27,549 bases of DNA. It comes from DATHBD01 sp035296325. Lineage in GTDB: Bacteria > Actinomycetota > Actinomycetes > Mycobacteriales > Micromonosporaceae. Positions 1 to 8,228 of this stretch are shown here, one piece after another. How positions within the stretch are numbered: position 1 is the first letter of the stretch; each line of letters begins with the position of its first letter. A program made the position numbers and the translations under genes. The notes beneath the pieces were generated by a model. That model was not told where the DNA came from, did not search any database, and was given only the letters and a program-made list of their open reading frames with translations. The DNA lies in contig DATHBD010000011.1 of NCBI GenBank assembly GCA_035296325.1, forward strand, positions 1 through 27,549. Direction: 5' to 3'.

Positions 1-1
1 T

Positions 2-991
2 GACGTGATCTCAGCAGGGAATGCCGTCGGGATTTGATCAACACGGGCAAATCGTCCAGTTCGGACGGTGCTTGATACAGGCGTGGAGCCATCGATAGAC
101 AGGTCTTTGCGACAAGATTCCGTCTTCGAGAGGGCTCCACGTGATTGCCTATCGTGCCATGCTTGACGTCCCCAGGGAACTGGTCCGCTACGTGTCCGGG
201 CTGCTGGCCGCGGAGCGTCGCGCTCGTGGTACCCGCCAGGGCACCAGGGCGTTGACCTGCTGGTACCAGGCGCTGATGGTGTTGGTCTGGTTCCGTAAAG
301 GCGAGGACAAGACCTTGCTGGGCGCCGGGTTCGGGGTGTCGCGGGCGACCGCCTACCGCTACGTCGCCGAGGGCATCGCAGTCCTCAGCACTCAGGCGCC
401 GGACCTGCACGATGCCCTACGGCGAGTCGCCGACGCCGGCTGGTCCCACGTCATCCTCGACGGCAAACTGTTCGCCGCCGACCGGTTGACCGAAACCACC
501 ACCAGCGTCAAAGGCGAACCATCGACGCCTGGTACTCCGGCAAACACCGCGACTTCGGCGCGAACATCCAAGCCGTGATGCGCCCTGACGGGCTACCGAT
601 CTGGACCTCCGAGGCGATGCCCGGACACCTGCACGACCTGACCTGCGCCCAACAGCAGGGCGTCACCGCCGCCCTCTACCGGGCCGCTTCCCACCTGAAC
701 CTGCCGACCCTGGCCGACTCCGGCTACGAAGGCGCAGGCCACGGCATCCACGTCCCGTACAAGCAGCCCACCGACGGCCGCCGCCTCGCCGTGGACAACC
801 GCGCGTACAACACCGCGCTACGATCCATGCGCTGCCTCGGAGAACGAGGCTTCGCCATCCTCACCGGCCGCTGGCACACCCTGCGCCACACCACCGCCAG
901 CCCTCGCAACGTCGGCGACATCGTCCGCGCCGCGCTCCACCTCACCCATTTCGAATACCGGTACCTACCCCAACCTTGCTGAGATCACGTC
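2..991 (+). mobile_element. IS5-family-type insertion sequence with perfect terminal repeats
   Basis: The ends are a 15-bp perfect inverted repeat: GACGTGATCTCAGCA at 2-16 and its reverse complement at 977-991. A single DDE transposase (in two frames) fills the space between, and its stop codon lies inside the right repeat. The total length of about 990 bp is usual for small IS5-like elements. Only one base of left flank is visible, so a target duplication cannot be tested. The right end lies inside a reverse-strand gene next to a mycosin, which shows the element inserted into a coding region. Confidence 0.85.
141..982 (+). pseudogene. IS5-type DDE transposase (DDE_Tnp_4-like), split by a -1 frameshift
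   Basis: The GTG start at 141 follows a GAGAGGG ribosome binding site. The first frame (141-578) carries an N-terminal helix-turn-helix (around GVSRATAYRYV) and the first catalytic Asp in ILDGKLFAADR (residue 107). The second frame, open from about 520 to 982, carries the second Asp (LADSGYEGAG) and the Glu (LGERGFAIL). Joining the frames at about 515-521, just after codons for SVKGEP, restores a continuous protein reading IDAWYSGKHRDFG. All three DDE residues survive. The shift is either a one-base deletion, which would make the element dead, or programmed -1 frameshifting, which is known for some IS families. An AAAGG run lies nearby, but I see no strong slippery heptamer. I lean towards decay. 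Confidence 0.85.
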
Positions 992-1159
992 GTTGTAATG
1001 CACTTCCAGCACGCTCAACAGGACACCGAAGCCTGGCGGGTCGACACGGTATTCACCCTCGAGCCGATCAGCGACCTTCGCCAGCGAAGGGACAACCGCT
1101 TGCCGCATGCCTTTGGCGGCGTTTCCAATGTGCGCTGTGTTGATGACTATCTTGGACAC
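992..1159 (-). pseudogene. Small type VII secretion-associated protein, 3' end cut off by the IS
   Basis: Reading leftwards from a GTG at 1159, preceded by a GGGGGAG ribosome binding site, 56 codons encode a protein starting MSKIVINTAHIGNAAKGMRQ. They run exactly to the IS boundary at 992, after which eight IS-derived codons lead to a stop at 965. The residues look helical and amphipathic, as in WXG100/EspC-like proteins. The gene lies 143 bp downstream of the mycosin on the same strand. I do not recognise a specific family: the type VII link is inference from the neighbour. An earlier in-frame start near 1306 would overlap the end of the mycosin and has no support. Confidence 0.55.
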
Positions 1160-1302
1160 TGCATCCTGCTCCCCCGAACGCCTCGTCGCCTCAGGCACCC
1201 GCCGCCGAATCGCGCTAGCATTCCGTGCCCGACACCGTACCAGCGCAGCTCGATGGAGAAGTACCCCCGTGTTCGCCGGAAGGTCCAATGCAGTCGGACC
1301 GG

Positions 1303-2679
1303 TCAACGCAGCCGTTCGACGGCCGGATCGACTCGCGTCGGCGTGGTGACCCGCCGGGCCAGCGCGGGAGGACGGGCGTCCCGGCCCGGGCGCCAGCCGC
1401 GGGCCCGCCCCCGCCGTAGGAGCACGCCGCTGAGCAGGACCAGGACGGCCACCGCAAGACCGCCGACCGCAGTCCAGATGGCGGCGGCCCGGGTCGCCCG
1501 GGACTGATCCGGTGGTACGGCGGGCAACGCAACCGCAGGTGGCGCACTTGACTGGGCCCGTGCCGGGCCGTCGAGGACGGCCGTGACGGCCCGGTACGGG
1601 TTTACCGTGCCGAAGCCGACCTCGCTGTTGGAAACCTCCGGGGGATGGTCGGCGGTCTGCCTGATTCGCCCGGCGACCTGCTCGGCGGTCAGTCCGGGAT
1701 GGTACCTGCGGACCAGCGCGGCCACGCCCGAGACGTACGCCGCGGCGAAGCTCGTACCACCGCCTTCCCGGCGGCCGAAGCCCCCGCCCTGCGGCGCCGG
1801 CCCGTCGATCCGGAACCCCGGTGCCGCGACATCGACGTAGCGACCGGTCGTCGATGTACTGACGCGCTTCTCGTCCTCGTCGATGCCGGCGACAGCGATG
1901 ACGCCGTCGAGGGCCGCCGGATATGCGGGCTGGCCGCGACCCTGGGAGGCGCCCTCATTGCCCGCGGCCGCCACCACGATGACGTCCTGCGCGACGGCCT
2001 TCTCCACAGCGGCGGTCAACTGCGGTGTCAGCTGGGTCACCAGGGAAAGGTTGATGACCTGAGCACCTTTCTGGACAGCCAGGTCAATCGCCGCGGCGAT
2101 GGTGAGGGGCAGTCCCGCGTCGACTGACTTCTGGTCATCGCGCATCACCCGGATCGGCAGGATCTTGGCGCCGGGGGCGACGCCGTAAAAGCCGCTGTTG
2201 GCCAACTGCTTGCCAGCGATGATGCCGGCCACGAACGTCCCGTGCGCCACCTCGTCGCAGTCGCCCACGCCGCCCGGCTGGACGAAGTCGTGGCCGCGTA
2301 GGACCTGACCCTCCAATGAGGGGTGGGTGGTGCTGACGCCGGAGTCGATGACGGCCACGACAATGCCGCTGCCCCGGGTCAGTGGCCAGGCAAGCTCTGG
2401 CCGCAGGCGCCGTAGCGGCCACGGTGTCTCGGTGAGGGCATCGCGGATGCTCGGGCCGCACGCCGCAGGTGCGGCCCTCGCCATGCCGGCGGCTGGCACG
2501 ACGACCAGGAGGGCGAGCGCTGTGAGGACGAGACCGACCGCACCCAGGGTGCGGCACACGTTGGACCCGACGGCGCGTGCTCCAGGAGCAGTCATCCCGG
2601 TGGTCAAGTCGTCCCCCCGACACATGGCAGGCAACTCCCGCTCACCGATCTCAAGCGGTGCCGCCGAGCCGAGTGCCAC
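1303..2679 (-). CDS. mycP: Mycosin, membrane-anchored S8 subtilisin-like protease of type VII secretion
   Basis: A subtilisin-family serine protease with the mycosin layout: an N-terminal signal/hydrophobic segment (LGAVGLVLTALALLVVV, residues about 45-61), an N-terminal extension with a Cys (AACGPS), the protease domain, a Pro-rich linker, one C-terminal membrane helix (around AVGGLAVAVLVLLSGVLL) and a short basic tail. The triad is present: Asp in VVAVIDSGV, His in EVAHGTFVAG, Ser in GGGTSFAAAYVSG. A second Cys (GDCDE) precedes the His, matching the mycosin disulfide. Mycosins act on the outer face of the membrane and are needed for ESX complex stability and substrate processing. The start is uncertain: GTG 2679 is the longest, while ATG 2625 has a better site (GGGAG, about 9 bases upstream). 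No other ESX gene is in the window except the truncated one downstream. Confidence 0.9.
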   Translation of the reverse strand: MALGSAAPLEIGERELPAMCRGDDLTTGMTAPGARAVGSNVCRTLGAVGLVLTALALLVVVPAAGMARAAPAACGPSIRDALTETPWPLRRLRPELAWPLTRGSGIVVAVIDSGVSTTHPSLEGQVLRGHDFVQPGGVGDCDEVAHGTFVAGIIAGKQLANSGFYGVAPGAKILPIRVMRDDQKSVDAGLPLTIAAAIDLAVQKGAQVINLSLVTQLTPQLTAAVEKAVAQDVIVVAAAGNEGASQGRGQPAYPAALDGVIAVAGIDEDEKRVSTSTTGRYVDVAAPGFRIDGPAPQGGGFGRREGGGTSFAAAYVSGVAALVRRYHPGLTAEQVAGRIRQTADHPPEVSNSEVGFGTVNPYRAVTAVLDGPARAQSSAPPAVALPAVPPDQSRATRAAAIWTAVGGLAVAVLVLLSGVLLRRGRARGWRPGRDARPPALARRVTTPTRVDPAVERLR

Positions 2680-2770
2680 CGGAATCCTACGACACTTGCC
2701 GGATGGGCGACGCAGACTGTCGGGGACCAGGCAGCCTTAACCACCATATAGGATATATCGACGAACCGAC

Positions 2771-2800
2771 TTGACACCCGGCACGGTCACGCTGTCTATT
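2771..2800 (+). promoter_or_regulatory. Candidate sigma-70-type promoter of the polysaccharide operon
   Basis: A perfect -35 hexamer TTGACA (2771-2776) is followed after 18 bp by TCTATT (2795-2800), which matches four of six -10 positions. It faces the glycosyltransferase operon and would give a leader of roughly 95 bases. The mycosin gene is divergent, so the 2680-2901 spacer probably holds promoters for both; I see no clear one on the reverse strand. Confidence 0.45.
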
Positions 2801-2901
2801 GACTGAACATTGCGAGGTCGTGCTGACGATCACGCCTCGCCACGACCGACACGGGGGGTGTTGGTGGGCTCTTCAAAGCTGGGCCGCAATCGCTGCTCTT
2901 C

Positions 2902-4065
2902 GTGTCGTTGCGAACCTCGTCGGTGACTGCGCCCGGGACCGGCAACCCAGCCGAGTGGCTTGAGCGGCCATCGACGCTGGTCCTGCCCGGCAAGTCAGTC
3001 GCCCTGGTGCACGAGTGGTACGGCCAGTCGGGCGGGGCCGAAAAGGTCTTCCTCCACATTGGACAGCTGCTGCCGCACGCCGAGCGGTTCGTGCTGTGGA
3101 CGGAGGAGGGCGCCACCGCCGACCCCGGGTTCCGGCAGTCGTGGCTGGCCCGCACCCCGCTGCGGGCCTCGAAGGCCCTCGCGCTGCCGTTCATGCCGGT
3201 GGTCTGGCGCACGCTGACCCGTTCCACCTTCAACGTCGTGATCTCCTCCAGCCACGCCTTCGCCCATACCGTCCGGCTCGGGTCCGCTGATGGGACCCGC
3301 TACCTCAGCTACGTACACTCACCAGCCCGCTATGTGTGGAGTCCCAACCTTGACGGTCGCGGCGCGGGCCCGATGCTGGCCGGCCCGAGACGGGTGCTGC
3401 AGGCTGCGGATGTGCGGCTGAGTCGCCATGTGCACAGCTACGCGGCGAACTCCCGCGAGGTTCGGGACCGGATCCGCAGGTTCTGGGGGCGTGACGCCGA
3501 GGTGATCCACCCCCCGGTCGCGGTCGACTTCTACGCCACCCCGCCGGATTCCGTGCGTCGGCAGAGCCGCGACTACCTGCTGGGCGTCGGCCGGTGGATC
3601 CGGTACAAGAACTTCGATCTGATGATCGAAATCGCCGCGGCTGCGAGGATGCCGCTTGTGATCGCGGGTGCCGGGCCGGAGGAGGCGGCGCTGCGGCGGG
3701 CTGCGGCGAAGGTGGACGTGCCGGTCACCTTTGAGGTGCGGCCGGACGACGAGCGCCTGCGCCAGCTGTACTGGGGCGCACGAGCGCTGCTGTTCCCCAC
3801 CCACGAGGACTTCGGGATCATCCCGGTCGAAGCGCAGTCCTGCGGCACGCCCGTGCTCGGCTTCGCCCGTGGCGGCCTGCTGGAGACTGTCGTCGACGGC
3901 GAGACCGGCTTCCTGATCCAGTCGACCCGGGCACGCGATTTCGCGCCGCTTGTCGCGCGCGTGGACGAACTGCATGAGGAGCGGATCCGCGCACAGGCGT
4001 CCGCCTTTTCGCCTCAGGTCTTCGCCGCGAAGCTCACGACCTGGGTGAGCGATGCAACGGCCTGA
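2902..4065 (+). CDS. GT4-family glycosyltransferase (WbaZ/mannosyltransferase-like)
   Basis: A GT-B fold retaining transferase that adds a sugar from a nucleotide or lipid donor to the growing lipid-linked repeat unit on the cytoplasmic face. The N-terminal acceptor domain opens with VALVHEWYGQSGGAEKVF (about residue 34). The C-terminal domain has GVGRWIRYKNFDL and the E-x7-E signature in EDFGIIPVEAQSCGTPV. At 387 residues it is normal in length and has no membrane helix. It is the first gene of the polysaccharide operon and overlaps the next gene by 14 bases. The start is uncertain: neither GTG 2902 nor GTG 2923 has an obvious ribosome binding site, and the family core only begins some 30 codons in. 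Sugar specificity cannot be told from sequence. Confidence 0.88.
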   Translation: MSLRTSSVTAPGTGNPAEWLERPSTLVLPGKSVALVHEWYGQSGGAEKVFLHIGQLLPHAERFVLWTEEGATADPGFRQSWLARTPLRASKALALPFMPVVWRTLTRSTFNVVISSSHAFAHTVRLGSADGTRYLSYVHSPARYVWSPNLDGRGAGPMLAGPRRVLQAADVRLSRHVHSYAANSREVRDRIRRFWGRDAEVIHPPVAVDFYATPPDSVRRQSRDYLLGVGRWIRYKNFDLMIEIAAAARMPLVIAGAGPEEAALRRAAAKVDVPVTFEVRPDDERLRQLYWGARALLFPTHEDFGIIPVEAQSCGTPVLGFARGGLLETVVDGETGFLIQSTRARDFAPLVARVDELHEERIRAQASAFSPQVFAAKLTTWVSDATA

Positions 4066-4936
4066 CGTGCTGGGCATCGCCATCGTGAATTACCGCACCG
4101 CCCATCAGGTCGCCGGCCTCGTGCACTCCGTGGCGGACCGGTCAACGCGCACCGGTCCGCACGTCGCCGTCGCGATCGTCGACAACAGCGAGCAGCAGCC
4201 GGAGTTGGCGGCTGTCGTCGATTTCGCCCGAAACAGCGGAATGTCCAGCCGATTGATCTCCGGTCATGGAAACGTGGGCTATGCGGCGGGCAACAATCTC
4301 GCCGCGTCATGGCTGATCGATGCTGGCGCCGACGTGATCTGGGTGCTCAACCCCGATACCCGCATCGCTGGAGGCACGCTCGCCTCCGCGATGGGGCACT
4401 GGCCTGCCGACGGCCGGGGAATAGCGGCGACAACGACTGTCACGGCCGGTGGTGAGAAGCTGCCGGGCCTCGGCGTGCTGGACCTCTGGACCGGTCGGAG
4501 CGGGCTACCAGCGGGCGGCGCCACACCCGCGGCCGGCAAGCTGACCTACGTATCTGGCCACTCGGTGCTGGTCACCCGTCGCGCGTGGGAGGACCTTGCC
4601 GGTTTCTGCGAGGACTACTTCCTGTTCTACGAGGAAGCCGACCTCGCCGTCCGGTCCGCTCGACTGGCCATACCGACGACCGTGATCGACGACCTGGCAG
4701 TCGAGCACGTCGGTGGGGCGACCACGGGCGCGTCCAGGGACCTGCGGGCGAAGTCCGTCCTCACCTACTTTCACGCCAGCCGGAGCTGCATGATCTTCTT
4801 CCGGAAGCACCACCTCGGCCGTGTGCCGCTGGTCGCAGCCGCGAGGCTCGCCTATGCGGGGCGGGCTCTCGTGGTGGCCGGGGGTGCAGCGGCGGCGGCC
4901 ATCGTCCGGGGTGTGGTGGCAGGACTGAGGGCATGA
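4052..4936 (+). CDS. GT2-family glycosyltransferase (WbbL/rhamnosyltransferase-like)
   Basis: A GT-A fold inverting transferase. Visible motifs are GIAIVNYRT at the N-terminus, the nucleotide-binding VDNSE, GNVGYAAGNN, the metal-binding segment WVLNPDTR, and a late acidic motif FLFYEEADLAVR that often holds the catalytic base. These match WbbL-like dTDP-rhamnose transferases, although the donor is inferred only by family. The last 40 residues are hydrophobic and Ala-rich and may associate with the membrane. The ATG at 4052 follows GGTGAG and overlaps the preceding gene. The stop overlaps the start of the next gene as ATGA, so translation is probably coupled. Confidence 0.88.
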   Translation: MQRPDVLGIAIVNYRTAHQVAGLVHSVADRSTRTGPHVAVAIVDNSEQQPELAAVVDFARNSGMSSRLISGHGNVGYAAGNNLAASWLIDAGADVIWVLNPDTRIAGGTLASAMGHWPADGRGIAATTTVTAGGEKLPGLGVLDLWTGRSGLPAGGATPAAGKLTYVSGHSVLVTRRAWEDLAGFCEDYFLFYEEADLAVRSARLAIPTTVIDDLAVEHVGGATTGASRDLRAKSVLTYFHASRSCMIFFRKHHLGRVPLVAAARLAYAGRALVVAGGAAAAAIVRGVVAGLRA

Positions 4937-6168
4937 TCGGTTCGCTCCCCGGCGCGCGGGCCATGCGGCAGCTGGCAGGCAGCGCGACGGTGGCCTACCT
5001 TGCCGTACTCGCGATGTCCGGCATCGCCATCCTGCTCACCGTGGCGCTGCCACCCGGCGAACGAGGCCTTCTGGTTGCGACGACCACGAGCGCGGCGGTG
5101 GGCGCGGCGATCGGCGGCCTCTCGCTGGAGACATTCCTCCTGGCGCAGGGGCGCCGGTGGCTGGACCAGGCCGGCCGGCGCAGCCTCACGCTTTACCTGG
5201 GAACCGTGCCGCTGGCGGCCGTGCTGGGTTGGCTGCTGGCACGGTACACCTCTGAAGCGGTGCCAGGCCTGTCGGCCGTCGGCGCCGCCTGCGTCGCGGC
5301 GAGCAACCTTCCCGCCGCTGTCGGGCTGACCCGAGGGCGGTTCATCAGTGTCTACCGGCTCCGCGCCGCGTTTGCCGCCGTGACTCCAGCAGTGTTCCTG
5401 CTGTTTATCGTTCTCCCCGTGCGCAGCGCCACGGCGTGGATGCTGACCTGGTTGGGTAGCCAGGCGCTGCTGGCGCTCGCCCTGTGGATCGGCCACGGCG
5501 GGCCGCTGGGCGCGATGGCCCGCCGCACAGCGACGAACCCGGAACGCCTGGCCCGGCTTGGTGTCACCCACACCGGCGCGGTCGCGCAGGTCTTCACCTA
5601 CCGCTTCGACCAGTTGGCATTGGCTCGGTATCAGGGTCCCGATGAGTTGGCGGTCTACTCGCTGGCCGTCGCGGCCATCGAGTTCTCGCAGGCCGGCGCC
5701 GTGGTAGCGGCACAGCGAACGCTCGGAGACCACGAGCAGGGCTCGGCCCAGCGGTTCCGCGCTCTGCTGCGTCGGACAGTCGGTGTGGTCCTCGGAATCG
5801 GACTGCTGGCCCTCATCGGCCTGGCCGTGATCGGCTGGCTGGCACCAGGCTACGTGGCGGCGCTCGTGCTCGGCGCGATCCTCCTCCCCCGTAGCGGCGC
5901 TGTGGCCGTCGGCAAAATCCTGAGCGCACGCCTGGTCAACCTCGGTCGCGAGCGTGCCACCGCGGTGATCGCCGTCGCGACGGCGATCACCGCGGTGCTG
6001 GCCTATGCCCTGGTGGCTCCCCGGTACGGTGCGGCCGGCGTTGCCGCGGTCTCGGTCGTACTCTTTGCGCTGCACAGCACGGTGACCGCACTCGTCGTGC
6101 GTGCGCAGCCGACACCGGTCGCCTCCGCGACGCCGGGTACCTTGAGCCGGGTAGGCAGCGGTGGCTGA
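4933..6168 (+). CDS. Wzx-like polysaccharide flippase (MOP superfamily)
   Basis: A 411-residue polytopic membrane protein with about 10-12 hydrophobic segments and no large soluble domain, the profile of lipid-linked oligosaccharide flippases (Wzx/MurJ/MATE). The frame stays open upstream to 4585, but the ATG at 4933 is the right start: it forms an ATGA overlap with the preceding stop, and residues before it are arginine-rich shadow of the GT2 gene. The segment TYRFDQLALARYQGPDELAVYS resembles the mid-protein Wzx region in which a charged helix lines the cavity. It would move undecaprenyl-linked repeat units across the membrane for polymerisation by the Wzy-like protein encoded further on. 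Confidence 0.75.
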   Translation: MIGSLPGARAMRQLAGSATVAYLAVLAMSGIAILLTVALPPGERGLLVATTTSAAVGAAIGGLSLETFLLAQGRRWLDQAGRRSLTLYLGTVPLAAVLGWLLARYTSEAVPGLSAVGAACVAASNLPAAVGLTRGRFISVYRLRAAFAAVTPAVFLLFIVLPVRSATAWMLTWLGSQALLALALWIGHGGPLGAMARRTATNPERLARLGVTHTGAVAQVFTYRFDQLALARYQGPDELAVYSLAVAAIEFSQAGAVVAAQRTLGDHEQGSAQRFRALLRRTVGVVLGIGLLALIGLAVIGWLAPGYVAALVLGAILLPRSGAVAVGKILSARLVNLGRERATAVIAVATAITAVLAYALVAPRYGAAGVAAVSVVLFALHSTVTALVVRAQPTPVASATPGTLSRVGSGG

Positions 6169-7051
6169 CGACGTCGTCGCCGTGATCCTCAACTGGAACT
6201 GCGCGGATGACACCATCCGGTGCCTGCGTGCCGTCGCCGCTGGTCTGCGCCGACCGGACATCATCGTCGTCGACAACGGCTCCCAGGACGACTCGGTGGA
6301 GCGCCTCAAGCGGCTGCCGGACTCCTTCTCGCTGGTGACGCTTGACCGCAACCTGGGCTTCGCCGGTGGAATGAATGCGGGCATCCGGGAGGCCGAAGCC
6401 CGCGGCGCGGAGTGGGTGTGGCTGCTGAACGCGGACGCGGTACCTCGCCCGGATGCGCTGTCGGCCCTGCTCACCTACACCGACCGATTTGTGGTGGCCA
6501 CATCGCTCCAGGTCACGTCCGAGCGACCGGACACTCCCGCGGCCGAGCCCTACGTGGTGGCCGCAATGGTGACCAACGACAAGGTGCGGCCGGTGCGCTG
6601 CACCGGGTGCACCGCGGGTGCGCACGAGGTCGATGTGGTCACCGGCGCCGCGCTCTTTCTGAGTGTGGCCTGGGTCATCCGGGTCGGGCTGTTTGACGAG
6701 CGGTTCTTCCACTACAAGGAGGAATTCGATCTGGTACGGCGGATCGGCACAGCCGGCGGTCGGATCGGCCTTGTGTGCGCCTCCTCGGTGTGGCACAAGC
6801 GCGGCGGAAGTCTCGCCGGCGCCAGTCCGCGGGGCAGGTACTACCATCACCGCAACGAGGTGCTGTATCTCCGCAAGCACCACGCCCATCCGCTGCGGCG
6901 GATGCTCGGTCAGCCGATCCACTACCGCAACCTGGCGGAGGCGTTGCTGGGCATGGCCTCCGGCCGGCACGGGCGCCGGGCGTCGCTAGCCGTGCTGGTG
7001 GGGTACTGGGACGGGATACGCGGCGTCCACGGTCCGACCGAGAGGTTCTAG
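6161..7051 (+). CDS. GT2-family glycosyltransferase, second copy
   Basis: A second GT-A transferase of 296 residues. Motifs in order are VAVILNWNCADDT, the nucleotide-binding IIVVDNGSQDDS, NLGFAGGMNAGI, the metal-site segment WLLNADAVPR, and FDERFFHYKEEFDLVRR near residue 185, with the likely catalytic acidic residues. It resembles the first GT2 in this operon only at these family motifs, so it probably adds a different sugar. The GTG at 6161 overlaps the flippase gene by eight bases. One base separates its stop from the next gene. It acts on the cytosolic face on a lipid-linked acceptor. Confidence 0.88.
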   Translation: MADDVVAVILNWNCADDTIRCLRAVAAGLRRPDIIVVDNGSQDDSVERLKRLPDSFSLVTLDRNLGFAGGMNAGIREAEARGAEWVWLLNADAVPRPDALSALLTYTDRFVVATSLQVTSERPDTPAAEPYVVAAMVTNDKVRPVRCTGCTAGAHEVDVVTGAALFLSVAWVIRVGLFDERFFHYKEEFDLVRRIGTAGGRIGLVCASSVWHKRGGSLAGASPRGRYYHHRNEVLYLRKHHAHPLRRMLGQPIHYRNLAEALLGMASGRHGRRASLAVLVGYWDGIRGVHGPTERF

Positions 7052-7052
7052 C

Positions 7053-8228
7053 GTGGACATCCTGTTCGTGAGCCACTCTGCCGACCTGCTCGGGGCGGAG
7101 CGCTCGCTGCTCGCCGTCGTCCGCGAGGCGGTACGGGTGGGTGGGCACCGCGTCACCGTTGCGTTGCCAGCGGACGGGCCGCTTCGGACAGAGCTGGTCG
7201 CCGTCGGGGCATCAGTGGTCATGCTGCCGACCCGGCTATGGATGGGCCACCGGCACAATCGGCTGGTCGGCTCGATCCGGCTGCTCCAGGCGGCCTGGTC
7301 CCTGGGCAGGTACCGGAGATACCTGGCGCGCACCCGGCCTGACCTGGTGGTGACCAACTCGGTGGTCATCCCGGTCGGCGCGGTTGCTGCTCGACTGGCT
7401 CGGATCCCGCACGTCTGGGTGGTCCGGGAGAGCCTCGCCAGCAACCCGAACCTCAGGTCCGTGCTGCCCCGATCGGCAATCGCCAGGTCGGTCGGGCACC
7501 TCGCCCACGGCATCATCGTCATCTCGGAGTACGTCGCTGGACAGCTGGTGCGCGCCGCTCCAAGCGCCGGGCCGAAAGTCCAGGTGATTCCGCCGGCGAT
7601 CACGCCGTGGCCAGGGGCCGGAGCCGCCACGCCCCGCCACGCGGGCTCCGGCCCGGAGCGGGTGGTCATGCTCGGCCGCTACACGTCGGAGAAGGGGCAG
7701 GCCGACGCCATCACCGCACTCGGCATCTGCGCCCGAGCGGGCCGCCCGTTCCAGCTCAGACTGGCGGGCCTCGGCGGGCCGGACGCTTGCCGCGCTGCCA
7801 GCGAACTCGCGACGGCGCACGGAGTAGCTGACCTGGTGGAGACAACCGAGTGGACCGACGATCCGCAGGCGCTCTACCGGTGGGCCGACGCGACGCTGAT
7901 GCTCTCCCGCAATGAGGCCTACGGTCGGGTGACTGTCGAGTCGCTGATGGCTGGGACTCCGGTGATCGCATTCCGCGCCGGCGCATCAGCGGAGATCCTG
8001 GCCGGTGGCGGCGGCGTGTTGGTGGAGCCGCGCGCCGACGCGCTCGCAAGGGCGATGCTCGAGCTGGCAGCCGACGCGGCAGCCTTCGATCGGCTCAGGA
8101 TCGACGCGGTGCGCCGGGGGCGAGAGTTCCGTGCGGCACCGTCGTCAGCGGCGGCGTTTGTCACATACCTCGAGCGGCTGTACCGCGATAACCCGCCGCT
8201 GTGTCCGTCGTTGGGCCGGCACCGATGA
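7053..8228 (+). CDS. GT4-family glycosyltransferase, second copy
   Basis: A 391-residue GT-B transferase. The N-terminal motif MDILFVSHSADLLGAERSL carries the typical GGAE-like loop. The C-terminal nucleotide-binding domain begins at VVMLGRYTSEKGQ and has the E-x7-E signature in SRNEAYGRVTVESLMAGTPV. The GTG start follows GAGAGG at good spacing. The stop overlaps the next ATG as ATGA. Family knowledge supports a retaining transferase of the capsule or exopolysaccharide type; the donor sugar is unknown. Confidence 0.88.
   Translation: MDILFVSHSADLLGAERSLLAVVREAVRVGGHRVTVALPADGPLRTELVAVGASVVMLPTRLWMGHRHNRLVGSIRLLQAAWSLGRYRRYLARTRPDLVVTNSVVIPVGAVAARLARIPHVWVVRESLASNPNLRSVLPRSAIARSVGHLAHGIIVISEYVAGQLVRAAPSAGPKVQVIPPAITPWPGAGAATPRHAGSGPERVVMLGRYTSEKGQADAITALGICARAGRPFQLRLAGLGGPDACRAASELATAHGVADLVETTEWTDDPQALYRWADATLMLSRNEAYGRVTVESLMAGTPVIAFRAGASAEILAGGGGVLVEPRADALARAMLELAADAAAFDRLRIDAVRRGREFRAAPSSAAAFVTYLERLYRDNPPLCPSLGRHR

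Noticed and set aside
2739..2765. AT-rich ATATAGGATATATCG as an origin or regulatory palindrome
   Set aside because: Short and imperfect; more simply part of the promoter spacer between divergent genes.
3319..4083. Reverse-strand open frame of 254 codons opposite the first GT4 gene
   Set aside because: Antisense shadow caused by high GC in third positions; the forward frame has clear GT4 motifs.
4852..6474. Long reverse-strand open frame of 540 codons opposite the flippase gene
   Set aside because: It is an Arg/Gly/His-rich shadow of two well-supported forward genes, with no recognisable motif.
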